Below, one piece after another: positions 22,153-33,135 of a DNA stretch of 64,000 nucleotides (within the stretch, counting starts at the first letter, position 1; each line of letters begins with the position of its first letter). Under the pieces are notes generated by a model. That model ran no database searches, was not told the DNA's origin, and saw only the letters and a list, made by a program, of their open reading frames with translations. Both the position numbers and the translations under genes were made by a program. Source of the stretch: Oikopleura dioica (taxonomy: Eukaryota; Chordata; Appendicularia; Copelata; Oikopleuridae); the NCBI GenBank assembly GCA_907165135.1, contig OU015569.1, forward strand, positions 12,462,501 through 12,526,500, given 5' to 3'.

Positions 22153-22547
22153 AAGCTGCAAAGTTCGCGATTTCTTCATCTTTCTTTTACTCGTTATATT
22201 CTTCATCGTCAACTTCTTCAAAAACTATTTATACCGCCAAAGAATAAACACTTAAATGATCTACGAAATCGAGACTTGGATAATCTCGTTGAGTTTTTAT
22301 TTTTGTGTTGAAATATTTTAAGGTTGTAGCGAGTCAAAAGTTAATTTAATTAAAAAGGACTCAAAGAAAAATGGACTCTTTTTCGTGGTTCTCTTTGTTG
22401 TTTTCAGTTCTTTATTAATTCCAAAGCTTGTTTTCTGCCAAGGCAATGATTGCAGATTTTGAGGCACAGAAAATTGAAAAAAAGAAACTGTTTTTTTTAT
22501 TCCAAAGCTTTTAAAATATAATTGCAGACTTTGCGGCAGAGAAAAGG
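22153..22547. other. Convergent 3' region between AP-2 mu and collagen
   Basis: Holds the AP-2 mu polyadenylation signal (AATAAA near 22239) and the 3'UTR of the minus-strand collagen. No additional gene was seen. Confidence 0.5.
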
Positions 22548-23544
22548 TTACTCGTTGAAGTTAGTGCCCTGTACAAAAAACTCGGGCTCGGAAAAGTGTT
22601 GTCCAGGTAGCCCATCTCTTCCTGGTGCGCCTTCCAGTCCCGGTGGTCCGATTTTACCGTCAGTTCCATCGTCGCCGGGGTATCCCTTTTCACCTTTTCG
22701 CCCAACATAACCCTGAACAAAGGGATTCGAGAGAAGGTTAACGATTTATTAAGAGAACCTTTTGACCAATCGGTCCTTTGACTCCTCTGTCTCCGTAGTC
22801 GCCGTCGCGTCCTTCTCGCCCTGGAAAGCCAGGATTTCCTTTTGCGCCAGCTGGCCCGGGCTCTCCGTCTTTGCCAGCGAACCCTTTCGGTCCTCGATCG
22901 CCTCGTTGCCCCGGCATGCCCTTTTCTCCCTTTGCGCCTGAATCTCCATGTCTCCCGCTTGCTCCATCGCGTCCTGAAAATATTTTCAAAATATTAAATA
23001 ATTACCACGATCGTCATTTTAGAATGATTAAATTTGGAGTTAATCAAATCATAAGCACTTTCCACAATGCTCAAAACATTCGTTTTATAAACTTGAGAAG
23101 CCACTCACGACTTCGAGAAAGCCGCGTTTTGCGGCTTGGTTTTTTGAAGCCGCTAGCGGCTTTTCCAGTTTTCGTAACAATTGTTCTCAACATTGTCGAA
23201 TGCACCACTAGTTTGATGAACTCAAAATTTACTCACTCAAAAATCGCGGTTCTTTTCAAGTAACTTTCCTGGCGCTCCAGCAGGCCCTCGTTGACCGCCA
23301 AGGCCCTGTCTTCCAGAGCTAGTCGCTCGCATTCGCGAAAGACGAGTCAACTTCCTCGTCAAGTAATCGACTTTGTTCTCCAAATCGCCGAGAAGAGGAT
23401 CATCTTCGCATCTGCAACTGTTCGAGTACTTTTCAAAGCGTTCTCTTTTTGTAAAACTCGCCTTTGCTTATTCAACTTGAGAAAACTTTCCTGTGCAAAA
23501 AGAACATCAACGAAAAATAGAAAAAGAAAATTTGAAGTTTTCAT
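22548..23544 (-). CDS. Short secreted collagen-like protein, 198 aa
   Basis: Exons 23544-23477, 23417-23269, 22973-22759 and 22712-22548 join in phase. Residues 1-18 are a signal peptide (MKTSNFLFLFFVDVLFAQ). A short Cys pair (CRCEDD) and a helical segment follow, possibly for trimerisation. Then come Gly-X-Y repeats broken only by exon joins, and a non-collagenous tail. With about 40 triplets it resembles short-chain or C1q-type collagens without the head domain. The second intron (23268-22974) needs a GA donor (CCAG|GAAAGT) to keep the Gly-X-Y register; the GT four bases further breaks it. Secretion into the extracellular matrix is inferred. Confidence 0.85.
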
Positions 23545-23705
23545 TGCTCGAAAAACGAAATTTCTCTCGAGAAAGTTGTAATTGAAAACGACGAATTAAT
23601 GATTACGACGTCAATAAAAAAATTCGACACTGATGGTAATCGTTTATTGACGCCTCAACAAAAACCTTATTTATTCATTCAAAGAGCCTTGTGGGGATCC
23701 ACCCC

Positions 23706-23912
23706 GAAGCAGGGTTGTAAATTACCCTAACCACCCCACCTCGAGGGTGGGGTGCTTGCATATCACCTTGATATTTTTGAGGTGGGGTGGGGTGGTCACG
23801 GAAGCACCTCAATTTTCTCAGGGTGGGGTGGGTTGGTTCTCACGGCGAAGTTGAAATGTTGGGGTGGTGTTAGGGTGGGGTGGCTGGGGTGGGGTGATTT
23901 ACATCCCTGCCC
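23706..23912. repeat. GGGGTGG-rich element with inverted ends
   Basis: The ends are GCAGGGTTGTAAATTACCC and GGTGATTTACATCCCTGC. The interior has about ten GGGGTGG units on the plus strand and one reverse unit at the left, so it can form a hairpin and G-quadruplex. A related CCCC-end sequence (GATGTAATTTACAACCCC) occurs near 36842. Confidence 0.65.
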
Positions 23913-24144
23913 GACCATCGGAACACCCTTGTTATCAGGAATTTGCGCGGTAACTCCGCAATTTCCCACCGAGACTCTCAGTTCCTTGCGGAGAAGGGCA
24001 GTCTGGCCTGTCAACCGCTTGGTCTGGCCATTTTGGTCACCCGCCAGATGCAGAGCTCACGAATTCCTCTTTCCCCTATGATTTTCATCTCATTTTAGAA
24101 TTCAAATTTCAAATTTGCTTTGCAAATCCTGATTTGCACAGAAA

Positions 24145-24240
24145 TCCCGGTACGCACATCTTCCCGTTTTGCCCACAATGGGCAATCAAGGAAAATGGGC
24201 AAAACGGGATGTGGGTAAACCGGGAAAATGGGCAATCCAG
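24145..24240. repeat. Short palindromic GGGCAAAACGGG repeat
   Basis: TTCCCGTTTTGCCCACAATG and the inverse GGGCAAAACGGGATGTGGG form a hairpin. GAAAATGGGCAAT is then repeated directly. No coding potential. Confidence 0.6.
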
Positions 24241-24370
24241 GCGCTGCCAGTACTATGTCCATTGTAAATGTCATTAAAGTTTTCTACATATATTGAAAAT
24301 TCGAAATAAATCTCTGATCAACGTTTGTTCCTTTGAAATCAACAAGGACACCGCCTTGGTCGATAGAATG

Positions 24371-25454
24371 CTAACTTTGGAATTTGACAGTCAACGGCAC
24401 CCAAATATCAAGCTCCTTTCGCTCGAGTTCAGTCTTGACTGAGTTCCAAAAATCGTGATGATTTGAAGCAAAGTCAGCGGTGATACTGGCCAGCTAGAGT
24501 AGTAAAGAAGAGTGGGTGAACTTTTAAACGCGCTGGAGAATAAGGTCACTTTGCGAGTCTATTTATTCCGTTTATTTTTGGCGATTCTGCTGATGCTGCG
24601 AGTGATCAATTTTTTGCATGCTGAGATAATTTGTTTTTGCTTTCGACCGCGGAGCCACGGCCAAGTTATCCCAAAATAAAACACTGAGCGCAACGCCGCT
24701 CTTCTAGCAAAGATCAGCACAACTTTCAGCAACAGCTTTATTTTTTCAGTTTTTCAAATCGCAAATTTTTTGTTCGATCAGTACAAATCTTCAGTGCAAT
24801 TCTTCAGTTGCAAGCTTTGCCGAAGCTCTCGAGCAGTCCGGGCTCTAGAAATACACAGTTACAGTAAGAAGAATAGTCTTTTTGAAACAGTCAGTGCTAG
24901 AGGCTGGGTTCAGAAACCTGTGTAGAAAACCTGAGTCAGGGTCCCAAAAGAGGTGTAGTTCCCGTTTTTGTTAAAAAAAACTGCTACGTGGACCCTGACT
25001 CAGGGTTTTTTCACAGGTTTTTGATCCCAGGCTGAGTAAATGGGTCGAAAATTTTAGAAATTTCCACTTTTTCCCGCAATAAGGATATCCAACTTGCCAC
25101 CCTTGACTGTACAGTTATAGTAGCACAGTAAAATCGACTTACTTTTGTATGGATTGTGAGTTGGCTTGTTCAACAAATAGTCGTCGTTCATGTTTACCAG
25201 TACTGAAACAAGGGATTTTCTACTAGCAGGTATTTCTAATTTTGTGTCTTTAGTAGAATGAATCCCTTAACAAAATCTCTCAGTTCCGTGGCGCTATCTC
25301 CAAATGACTGGCCTTGTAACTCACTCTCTGGTCCGGAACTCTCCATTTTTCTTTGTTTTATTTCTTCTCTGTCTTTCGACTTGTGGCTCAGGAGCACTAG
25401 AAATGAATTGTTATTGAATTCGATTAGGAAGCCCTTGGGCCGGTCTTTGCCCAT
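24371..25454 (-). CDS. Tentative minus-strand gene, exons only partly resolved
   Basis: Three exon-like pieces are seen. 25454 to about 25330 opens MGKDRPKGFLIEF and reaches a GTGAGT donor. 25202-25143 has a TTTCAG acceptor and AAAAGTAAGT donor (NMNDDYLLNKPTHNPYK). 24493-24371 has a CTCTAG acceptor and ends WVPLTVKFQS-stop. The first two join in phase. The last two do not join directly, so a small exon is missing or one border is wrong. No family was recognised. The intervening intron carries a family A element. Confidence 0.35.
24903..25031. repeat. Family A, full copy
   Basis: Arms CTGGGTTCAGAAACCTGTGT and CCTGACTCAGGG...CACAGG. Both AP-1 cores are intact. It lies between exon-like pieces of the tentative minus-strand gene. 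Confidence 0.88.
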
Positions 25455-26569
25455 TAAAAATGTCTCTGCTCAGCATACATTTTTTTTATCTTGTCTGGAA
25501 AGAAGAGAGAGAGGAGAGAATGAGATTGAACAGGGCTTGTTTGAGAAAAAGCAAACTTGACCTCGCTGAGGTCATAAAAAAGGCACGCTGATTCGCCTCC
25601 GGTATAAACTCTGCCTGAGAGTCTCTTAAAAACGCGCTTACGAGCTCGCAAATCGGGAATCTCTTAAATGAAAAAATTTCTCACCGGAATTCGTCGTTGA
25701 AAAAAGCAACCTGAAATTTTGAAATTTTGAAATTTCGTCGTTCAAAAATTCGCCAATTCCTACTTTTTGAATAAATATTTCAAAAGGAAGCTGCTCCTCT
25801 TTTCTTTTCTCGTTGGTGGCGTTTTATTTTGCCGTATTCAATCCGGCACGGTTGGCTTCTCAGCTGGAACAGTTTCATTTTTCACCCGCAAAGGAGAATA
25901 TTACTTTTAATATGCCTTGAAATTCAGGTCGGAAAAATAATCGATCCAAAGAAATTTCTTTTTGATTTCCGTTAAATAACGGATTTTTAACGTAGACCTG
26001 ACCAATCAGGGAGATGCCTCTGTAAGAAAAAAGAGGGTTGTAAATAACCGAGTCTTCTTTTTCTACAGAGGTTTCCTTCGATAACGAATTTTCCATCTTG
26101 TCCCTGATTGGTCCGCTTTGATGAAAGTAAGCAACATTCAACAACTTGATGAAAAACCTAATTTTATTGAAAAAAATAAGTTGATAGAATTACCAGATTC
26201 TACGATTTCCCTCATTTTTTAACAAAAAGGAAGTACCTGTGGGTTGAAAATTAGTCGTCTTGAACTTCTCAAAAATATAAAAACACGCTCTTGTTTAAAA
26301 AGAAACTGTATGGGTGTAAATGGCCCGTTCGAAAATGTCAAAAATATGCGAAAGAGCCAAGCTGAGCTGGTCGATAATGATGAGACACTTTTGCGCAGTG
26401 CCCCGGGCCGCAGCTCATCGTCCTCCTGCGTTTTTATTTGCGGATATGCGGTTGCCGATCATATTTTTAAATATCCGATACTTGCTATCTCGAAAGAAAA
26501 AGAGCCCGGGATAATCCTAAGCATAATACACTGTAGCGGCATCGGACTAAAATCAGTCTTTTCTGGTCT
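25455..26569. other. Poorly defined region with possible minus-strand exon
   Basis: A minus frame at 26455-26237 is open for about 70 codons and ends at a CAG|GTACTT donor (includes KTQEDDELRPGALRKS). It could be one exon. An inverted repeat around 26000-26118 (ACCAATCAGGGA paired with TCCCTGATTGGT) interrupts the rest. I cannot assemble a gene. Confidence 0.3.
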
Positions 26570-26704
26570 TGGTTCGGCAACCTGCCTATAAACCTGAGTC
26601 AGGGTTGAAACAGCTGAAACAGCTCTAGTTTTCAACGAAAGCCACTACTCTTACTAAAAATTTCAGTACCTGACTCAGGTTTTTAACACTGATTGCCGAG
26701 CCTA
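26570..26704. repeat. Family A, full copy
   Basis: GGTTCGGCAACCTGCC then CCTGAGTCAGGG; right arm CCTGACTCAGG to GATTGCCGAGCC. Both cores intact. Confidence 0.88.
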
Positions 26705-26733
26705 GCGCAGTGGCATCTGTTTTTTCATGTTGA

Positions 26734-26880
26734 ATAACAAAGGGACACCCTTATTTTTCATACGAAAGCAAAGATTGAGTTTTCTGACTTAAAAATTTTA
26801 AGGGTATACACATCGAAAACTAAAAATAAAGGATCGAGCCTTATTTTCATATGTTAAAATAAGGGTGTCTCTTTGTTAAT
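26734..26880. repeat. Family B (AAGGGTGTC) inverted element
   Basis: The left end AACAAAGGGACACCCTTATT and the right end AATAAGGGTGTCTCTTTGTT are inverse. AT-rich interior, no frame. A minus-strand open frame at 27107-26847 begins just outside and may be an unrelated exon. Confidence 0.75.
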
Positions 26881-27191
26881 TCTAGCAGAAAAGACAGGAG
26901 CGTCCCTAAAGCTTCGTCCACTTTTTCCATGTATTTCATTATTTGTGGCTTTGCATTTTCGTGGTCTGTGATCATTTTTTCCGATACTCTCTTCTTCGAT
27001 CCCTGGATTATCCAGATGCCAATTGCGAAAAACTGACTATTCTTAATTAAATATGCATCGCAACAGTTTGCGATCAATTGATGAAGATAAAAGATGAAGA
27101 GCGACAAAAATATGAGGGATTTTCAACCCAATCAGCTCTGTTTGGATTTTGGTGAGTTGATTCTAGAACAAAGTGTGTCCTTTGTTTCCTT

Positions 27192-28679
27192 ATGAGTGGT
27201 GTGCATTTGATTATCGAGAGGGCTCAGCGAAAACATGGACCGACAAGGATAGGGTTTAGCAGCTTCTTTTCAAGCAGACAGAGCAGACAGTAGTTAGAAA
27301 AGAACATAGTATAAAATCTAAACCAGGGTGAGTCTCAATAAGGATCTAACCCTAATAAAACAGGAAAATTCAAATCATTTTTCGACTTATTTTTTTTAAA
27401 TTAAAAAAATTGGAATCTATTTGATTTTGTATTTTTTAATTGCTAAGCCTAATAAAAAGCGTAAGCAAAACTTCGAAATCTTAGCCAAGAATAAAAACGG
27501 TATTTGAAATTTTAGAAACGATCAGATTTCTGGTTTTGACTCTGTGACTGAGTTGTCCAGCTCGACGAGCGTTTTGAAGATTCGACAAAGTGAGGAAGTC
27601 GTCCGATTTTCTTCTGTTGCTCCTGCTCCTTCGAAGGTAACGGCGAATTTTTAAAGGCTACAGCGGGATAGTGGGACAACGAATATTTTCATCAATGCCG
27701 CTGATTGGTTACCTTTGTCGCCAGCCTAAAAGGGGAATAACATAGTGACGCCCTTATTAAATTTCCTAGAAAATCGGGTTTTGACTGCCCTGCTAGCTCC
27801 TAAAATAATTCATGGTGATTCTGTTCGGAACCAGTGTAGAAAACCTGAGTCAGGTTCTGAAGAGCAAAGCGGCTTCCCATCTAAGCCCTCAAAACCTGAC
27901 TCAGGGTCCAAGCAGATTTCCGAGCCCAATGGCGAGTACCGTTAATCCCTAACCCTATCTTGTCAGGACTTTTTGACGATGACCGTCCACGGGAACGAAG
28001 ACGAGTACCACTGCATTTTGGACGTGGTCCCCATCTCGGCTACCAACATCACTCGACGTAGCTCAAACTGTATCTTGCCGTCTACTTCCGTCTCTACGTA
28101 AGTCACCTCAAATCGCGCAGATTCTCTTCTGACGCTTAATCCGCTGAATAAAAAGTACTTCAGATTTACAGGATATGATGAGATGTAAACAGATCATCTG
28201 AGTCTCAGATTCTGAGATAATTAAATAATCCTCTTCCGCCATTTCCCAAAGGAGTTTTTTTCTAAAGAATCTTCCATTTTCATATAGAAATCATTTTTAC
28301 TAGAAATCTATGCTCCGTAACCTGAGTATAAATCCTGAGTCAGGGTCTTCAAACCCTGACTCAGGATTGTTACATAGGCTATCAAACATATGTTTCTGAG
28401 TCGAGAACCTGTGTAAGAACCTGAGTCACGGACCTGAGTCAGAGCTGACAAAACTGCCTAGCCCTGACTCAGGTTTTTGCACAGGTTGTCGACTCCAAAT
28501 ACGTATCATGAACTTCCTTTTTCGACTTAATTTTCAGCGTCTTCAAATTAGAAATTAAGCATTTTTCTTGTAGCATCGACAACGTACGCGCCTCAAAGGC
28601 TACTCGAGATGACATCTGCCGAATTTTCGGCGAAGACGCTCTGGCTAAGGTCTTGGCTTTGTCTCCCGAAAGCGAATGA
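27192..28679 (+). CDS. Small orphan protein, 151 aa
   Basis: Exons 27192-27289, 27516-27636, 27967-28097 and 28574-28679 join in phase with GT-AG borders. The N-terminus is basic with Ser/Arg/Gln runs. The middle is Ser/Thr-rich, and the second half is more structured (FLTMTVHGNEDEYHCILDVV). It ends in an acidic helix. No signal peptide or membrane segment was seen and the family is not recognised. The first donor (CA|GTAGTT) is weak. Introns 2 and 3 hold three family A copies. Confidence 0.55.
27825..27928. repeat. Family A copy in orphan intron
   Basis: GGAACCAGTGTAGAAAACC then CCTGAGTCAGG; right arm CCTGACTCAGGG and CCGAGCCC. Both cores intact; the spacer contains AAGCGGCTT. Confidence 0.85.
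28315..28382. repeat. Family A, compact copy
   Basis: The arms nearly touch: CCTGAGTCAGGGTCTTCAA then CCCTGACTCAGG. It would form a short-loop hairpin. It lies in the last intron of the orphan gene. Confidence 0.85.
28398..28496. repeat. Family A copy with a duplicated core
   Basis: The left arm contains the core twice (CCTGAGTCACGG and CCTGAGTCAGAG). The right arm is CCTGACTCAGG with CACAGGTTGTCGACTC. It is 16 bp from the previous copy. Confidence 0.85.
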
Positions 28680-30480
28680 ACAGAAGGCAACAACTCTCTA
28701 AAATCAACAGATCAACAATCAACTCTCTAATGTCTATATTTATTATCTAATAAAAATAATAACCACCAAGCAACGAAAAAACTCGTGTGACTGAAAGCTG
28801 AAATCAATCGGTTTTCTGGGCACACATCCTTATTTCAAGCCTTTTTCTTTCAGGGTTGACATTATATTAGTGATACCCATATTTTTCATAGTAATAATGA
28901 ATCTGAGCTTATATCGAGTGATATAACCCAAAATTAAGGGTGTAGAGTACGTTAAATTGGAGTTATACTGGGGAGATAATTTTCGATAGGATAACATTAT
29001 GAGACCCTTATTTCTTAATACGAAAATGAGGTTTTTATTTTCAGTTATTTCTTTTTTAAGGGAATCAAAAATTAAGGGTATCACCATCTTTATTTCAAAG
29101 GGATGACGTAGATAGAGGTTCATACACCTTTATTTGTCCAAACTTAAGGATGTCACTTCGTTAAATTTCGACAAAAATGAAAAAGAAAGATGGACCTAGC
29201 TCTAAGTTTTCGCTTTTGTCTTCCATGATTTCAAGATTTCTTGGTCGAGTTACCTATTGAGGAGAGATACGGTATTTCGGGAATTAGGAAGAGTTGGGGT
29301 CTACAGTACTTGAGCGCGCTACTTCCAGGAAGGGATTACCAATTATGTGACTTTGGTTATATCTGCAGCGCGCTTCCCATTGGCGAAAGCATGAAAGTGG
29401 AGTACATGGCGGTGCAGTAGTACCGCGGTATGGTGCTGTGGCGCAATTTGGTGGAGTAACGTGGGTTCGGTAGCGTCTAAATGATCGTTCACTTCTTAGA
29501 GTAGCTGGTGGTGGCGAACGTGAATTCTTCAATTCAAGAAGCGTCGCTACCGCACACCTGCAGCACAATACATACACCGCTCCACCACCGACTAGGGTGC
29601 TCCCGCTCAAATCGCCAATACGAGAAAAAACTTTCAGAAGGCGTTTATTTTTACCACTCGGATTGAAAAAACAGCGAGTTTGACCTTTTGCCAGTGCAAA
29701 TTTGAAATTGCGAACTTTTCGAAAACAACTTTGTCGTAAATGATAAAAAATAGTGGCCGATAAAAATAGTTTTGCGAATAATTTTTGATAAAGAAACTGC
29801 CTCGATTGATAACCCTAACTAAGGTTAACTTTTCTCCCTAATTTTTCGTAAGATTTGCCCTTATCTTTCTTAAGATATTATTTTAAGGGTGTCACTATAC
29901 TAACTATCGATACAGTGAAATATCCAAAAACGCGTACCCCCTTCCTAACTTTTTCATTTCTAGTGACGGTTTTTCAAAACTTAAATTTATTCGCTTAGTT
30001 TGTATTCAGAAAAGATCCAAATCAGCACTAGAATCCCAGTTTCCTCATTCTTGTAACTTGAATTACTGTTCTTTTAATTCAAAATTAAGCGAAAAACAGT
30101 TTTAATTTCATTTTATTATCAACCTCTTTTTTAGCAAATGATGATTTTAGCAATAGTTTTTCGAAAAAGTAGCGTTAAAAATTTTCTCCCACAGTGAGAC
30201 TTTTTTTATTCAAATAAAAATACAACGATATTCTGTCGACTTCTACTTCCAACGAGTACAAGTTAAGGGTGTAGCCCTAAACAAGGCTCAATTTCGCATC
30301 AGGCTCTTTTGCCAAAAGTTAAGATAGGTACACCCTTATTTTTTCTCATTTACAGAAAGTCAGTGTTTTTACTATTTCTCTTCAAAGTCCAAAAGAAGAT
30401 GTGATTCTGTACGTAACTATAAGGTAGAAGATATAAAAAGAGTTATTTTTTGCCCGAATGAGGTGGAGGTACAGAATCAG
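28680..30480. other. Repeat-rich intergenic region
   Basis: Mostly AT-rich remnants of family B: AAGGGTGTAGAGTACG near 28938, AACATTATGAGACCC near 28993, AGGATGTCACTTCG near 29146 and AAGGGTGTCACTATAC near 29883. 29284-29610 is a GC-richer block with CGGTAGCG-type repeats, open on the minus strand but without splice or family support. No gene is called. Confidence 0.5.
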
Positions 30481-30640
30481 AAGAAACCCAACCGCCCGGT
30501 CAGCCTGGCACTCCCTAGCTCGGCGGGGACCAGACTTGAGAGGGTCGGACGGTACAGCACCGCGGCGCTAGCTTATGCAACGCACAGATGAGCTTACGTG
30601 CACAAGGCCACCCGTAGTCACCCGATCATCGCCAAAGAAA
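30480..30640. other. Isolated GC-rich block
   Basis: About 150 bp of high GC in AT-rich surroundings, starting near CCCAACCGCCCGGTCAGCC. No long frame is present and it matches no tRNA or rRNA that I recognise. It could be a non-coding RNA, an exon or a relic. Confidence 0.35.
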
Positions 30641-30827
30641 ACACAACATTAAAAAGAACGAGCAGAATCCACTGAAAACACTTTTTGGTAAACGTGACGA
30701 ATTTTCAGATTTTCGATTTTTCAGAAACTTTATTTTTTGAAATTTCAAAAGAAAATTTCTCGAGTTTTTAGTAAAGAATTTTTATACGGGCTTTCCATTC
30801 TTTCTTTCCTTCTTTCCTCTATCACGA

Positions 30828-30940
30828 GCTGGGCTCGGCAGCCTGTGTAGAAAACCTGAGTCAGGGTCTGAAAGCGGCTTTTCGTTTCAGCTCTTTCAGA
30901 CCCTGACTCAGGTTTTCAACACAGGCTGCCGAGCCCAGAT
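30828..30940. repeat. Family A, near-perfect palindrome
   Basis: The best-preserved copy. The CTGGGCTCGGCAGCCTG to CCTGAGTCAGGGTCT arm is mirrored by AGACCCTGACTCAGG to CAGGCTGCCGAGCCCAG. The loop contains AAGCGGCTTTTCG. It can serve as the consensus for the family. Confidence 0.95.
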
Positions 30941-31351
30941 CACGAGGCCAAGGTGGTCTAAAACAGCAAGAGAGTGTAGCTCCATCAATCGAATTTGTCT
31001 GTTTATGAGGCAAAATGTCAACGGATTTCCGTTAAATCTCCATTATTCGTTGACAAGGCAAATGTCCCACCAAATGATTTTTTGCCAAATGAGTACATTT
31101 TTTAAATCACAAAAATCGTGTCTCACGTGACTGTATACAACTGTCGTTCATGCTCACACAGTGGGACACAGTAGAAAAAAAAACAGGAAAGGGCCAAATC
31201 CACGGCCAGCTGGGTTCGCAGAAGCAGCTCTAAATAGATTTCCGGTTGAGCGGCCTTGACTGACTTTATGACAGCTTTCCGGAATTTCGACGAGTGAAAT
31301 TTGCAATTTGAAAGTTTCAAATGGAAATATCAATTTCCGAAAGTTTGAAAC

Positions 31352-31452
31352 TGAGCTCGACAACCTGTGAAGAAAACCTGAGTCAGGATCCTGAAAGCCG
31401 CGAAGTTCTTTCAGGATCCTAATTCAGGTTTTTCTACTCAGGTTGCCGAGTC
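31352..31452. repeat. Family A, first of three adjacent copies
   Basis: GAGCTCGACAACCTGTGA then CCTGAGTCAGGATCCTG. In the right arm the core is changed (CCTAATTCAGG). It directly abuts the next copy. Confidence 0.9.
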
Positions 31453-31533
31453 AGGAACCTGAGTCAGGATCCTAAAAGCGCATAGGTCTCTAAAGACCCT
31501 GACTCAGGTTTTTCTACACAGGTTACTGAGCCT
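31451..31533. repeat. Family A, second of three adjacent copies
   Basis: Compact: CCTGAGTCAGGATCCTAAAA, short loop, CCCTGACTCAGG, then ACACAGGTTACTGAGCC. It shares its left end with the previous copy. Confidence 0.9.
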
Positions 31534-31636
31534 GGCTCGGCAGCCAATGCAGAAAACCTGAGTCAGGATTCGGAAAAGAGCTGAGTAGCTCTTTAAAGAC
31601 CCTGACTCAGGTTTCTACACAGGTGGCCGAACCCAG
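31530..31636. repeat. Family A, third of three adjacent copies
   Basis: GGCTCGGCAGCCAATGC then CCTGAGTCAGGA; right arm CCCTGACTCAGG, CACAGGTGGCCGAACC. The head-to-tail cluster suggests insertion into a pre-existing copy or local amplification. Confidence 0.9.
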
Positions 31637-32046
31637 CTCTGAAAGTTCCAAAACAGCAACTCTGACTCTTCTGGTCTATTTTCTATTTACATACCGACAT
31701 AACGAAAACGGCGGCTTTTACAAAATAATCTTTGTTTTGAAACAACGCATTTTCTCCAATTTTAAATTGAGAATTATTCAATTTAAAAACTAGAAGCAAA
31801 AAAAGGGCATTTGGTTATGCATTTGATAAAATGAAATAAAAGTTGGGCAGTTTTTGAAACATCATTTGCGCAATTGACAAAACAGTTGATTCTAGCGTTC
31901 GTGCCTCATTGTCGATATATAAATACATCTTGTTGAAAATATTATTTTAAGGGGCCAGGCACCTTAAGACGCATTTTCAGAAGAATACACATTAGGGCGA
32001 CTGGCCCTTAAAAAACCTTTTCTCCAGTAAGATTTAAGGGGGTAGA

Positions 32047-32164
32047 ACTGGGCTTGGCAACCTGTGTAGAAACCTGAGTCAGGGTCCGGAAAAGGCTTAA
32101 ATAAAAGACGTGGAGATCTTTTAGGACCCTGACTCAGGTTTCTACGCAGGTTCCTGAGCCCAAC
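32047..32164. repeat. Family A, full copy
   Basis: ACTGGGCTTGGCAACCTG with CCTGAGTCAGGGTCC, mirrored by GGACCCTGACTCAGG and TGAGCCCA. The loop has GACGTGG instead of the GCGGC motif. Confidence 0.92.
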
Positions 32165-32689
32165 ACTAGAAGACACTAATTTCATTAAATTGATGAAGCA
32201 AAATAAGGGTGCAACTATGAAAACTTTACCAAAAAAAGAACGAAGAAAAATCCTTGTTTTTCGGGAGATACCCCTTAAAACGAGCACCTGAAGAGTCTGA
32301 AAACAGGTGTCTTTTATTAACATTTGGCGAACAACAAGTGCTCCGGTAATATTTTCTGCTGATTAATTTTAAGGCGCGAGGCAATGTAAATATAATTTTT
32401 GATGAGCTCGAGTGAGCGGCCACGTTGAGCATGTTGAACAAAATTAATGTTTGAGTAGGGCCAGCTACTGCTCAGTCAAAAATTCATCTCAGCTGCTTGA
32501 ATAGCTAAATTTTAAGTTTGTCTGAACGTGGCGAGCGCATCTATAATGCAGCCAGTACCCACCCGCCGACTCGTTCATTTTTCACGAGTCCGCGACGATC
32601 ATTTAAAAAATAGAACAAAAAAGATGCGAATCAAATCAAATTCTAGCAATCATGGCTATTTTTGCTAGGAAACTTGATGTTCTGGCGTA

Positions 32690-32878
32690 AATAAGGGTTT
32701 CGGCTTTTCATTGGTAAATAAAATAAGGGTGTCACTATGTTAACTTTCAAAGAAAAATCTTACTTTTCAAAAGAATTTTTGTTTTGAAAATATGACATAA
32801 CTGGGTTTTTCTTTCAAAGTTAACATAGTGATACCCTTATTTTATTTTATCGATAGATAAGTGAAACCCTTATTTATC
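32690..32878. repeat. Family B, full palindromic copy 1
   Basis: The outer ends AATAAGGGTTTC and GAAACCCTTATT enclose inner inverted repeats AATAAGGGTGTCACTATG and CATAGTGATACCCTTATT. The stem is about 70 bp each side with a short AT loop. A second copy follows 56 bp later. Confidence 0.9.
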
Positions 32879-32934
32879 TTCTCAAATTTAAAGCAATCAT
32901 GCTCATTTCTGCTCGAAAACCTGAATTTGTTAAC

Positions 32935-33135
32935 TAAATAAGGGTTTCAGTTTTTTATTTGTAAAATAAAATAAGGGTGCCACTATGTTAACTTTCAAAG
33001 AAAAATCTTAATAAATAATTTTTTTCTTTTGAGAAAAAAGTTACATATAGGCGAAAAAGTGGGTGTTTCTTTGATAGTTAACATAGTGACACCCTTATTT
33101 CATTTTATCGATAGAAAAGTGAAACCCTTATTTAG
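32935..33135. repeat. Family B, full palindromic copy 2
   Basis: Same architecture and the same flank motif (GTTAACTTTCAAAGAAAAAT) as copy 1. Small differences (GCCACTATG against GTCACTATG) show the two have diverged slightly. Confidence 0.9.

Noticed and set aside
28830-29123. 97-codon minus-strand frame
   Set aside because: Made of family B repeat sequence; composition is repeat-like.
29284-29610. 108-codon minus-strand frame in a GC-richer block
   Set aside because: Low-complexity Pro/Arg/Thr content, no splice sites or family support; kept only as a note on the region.
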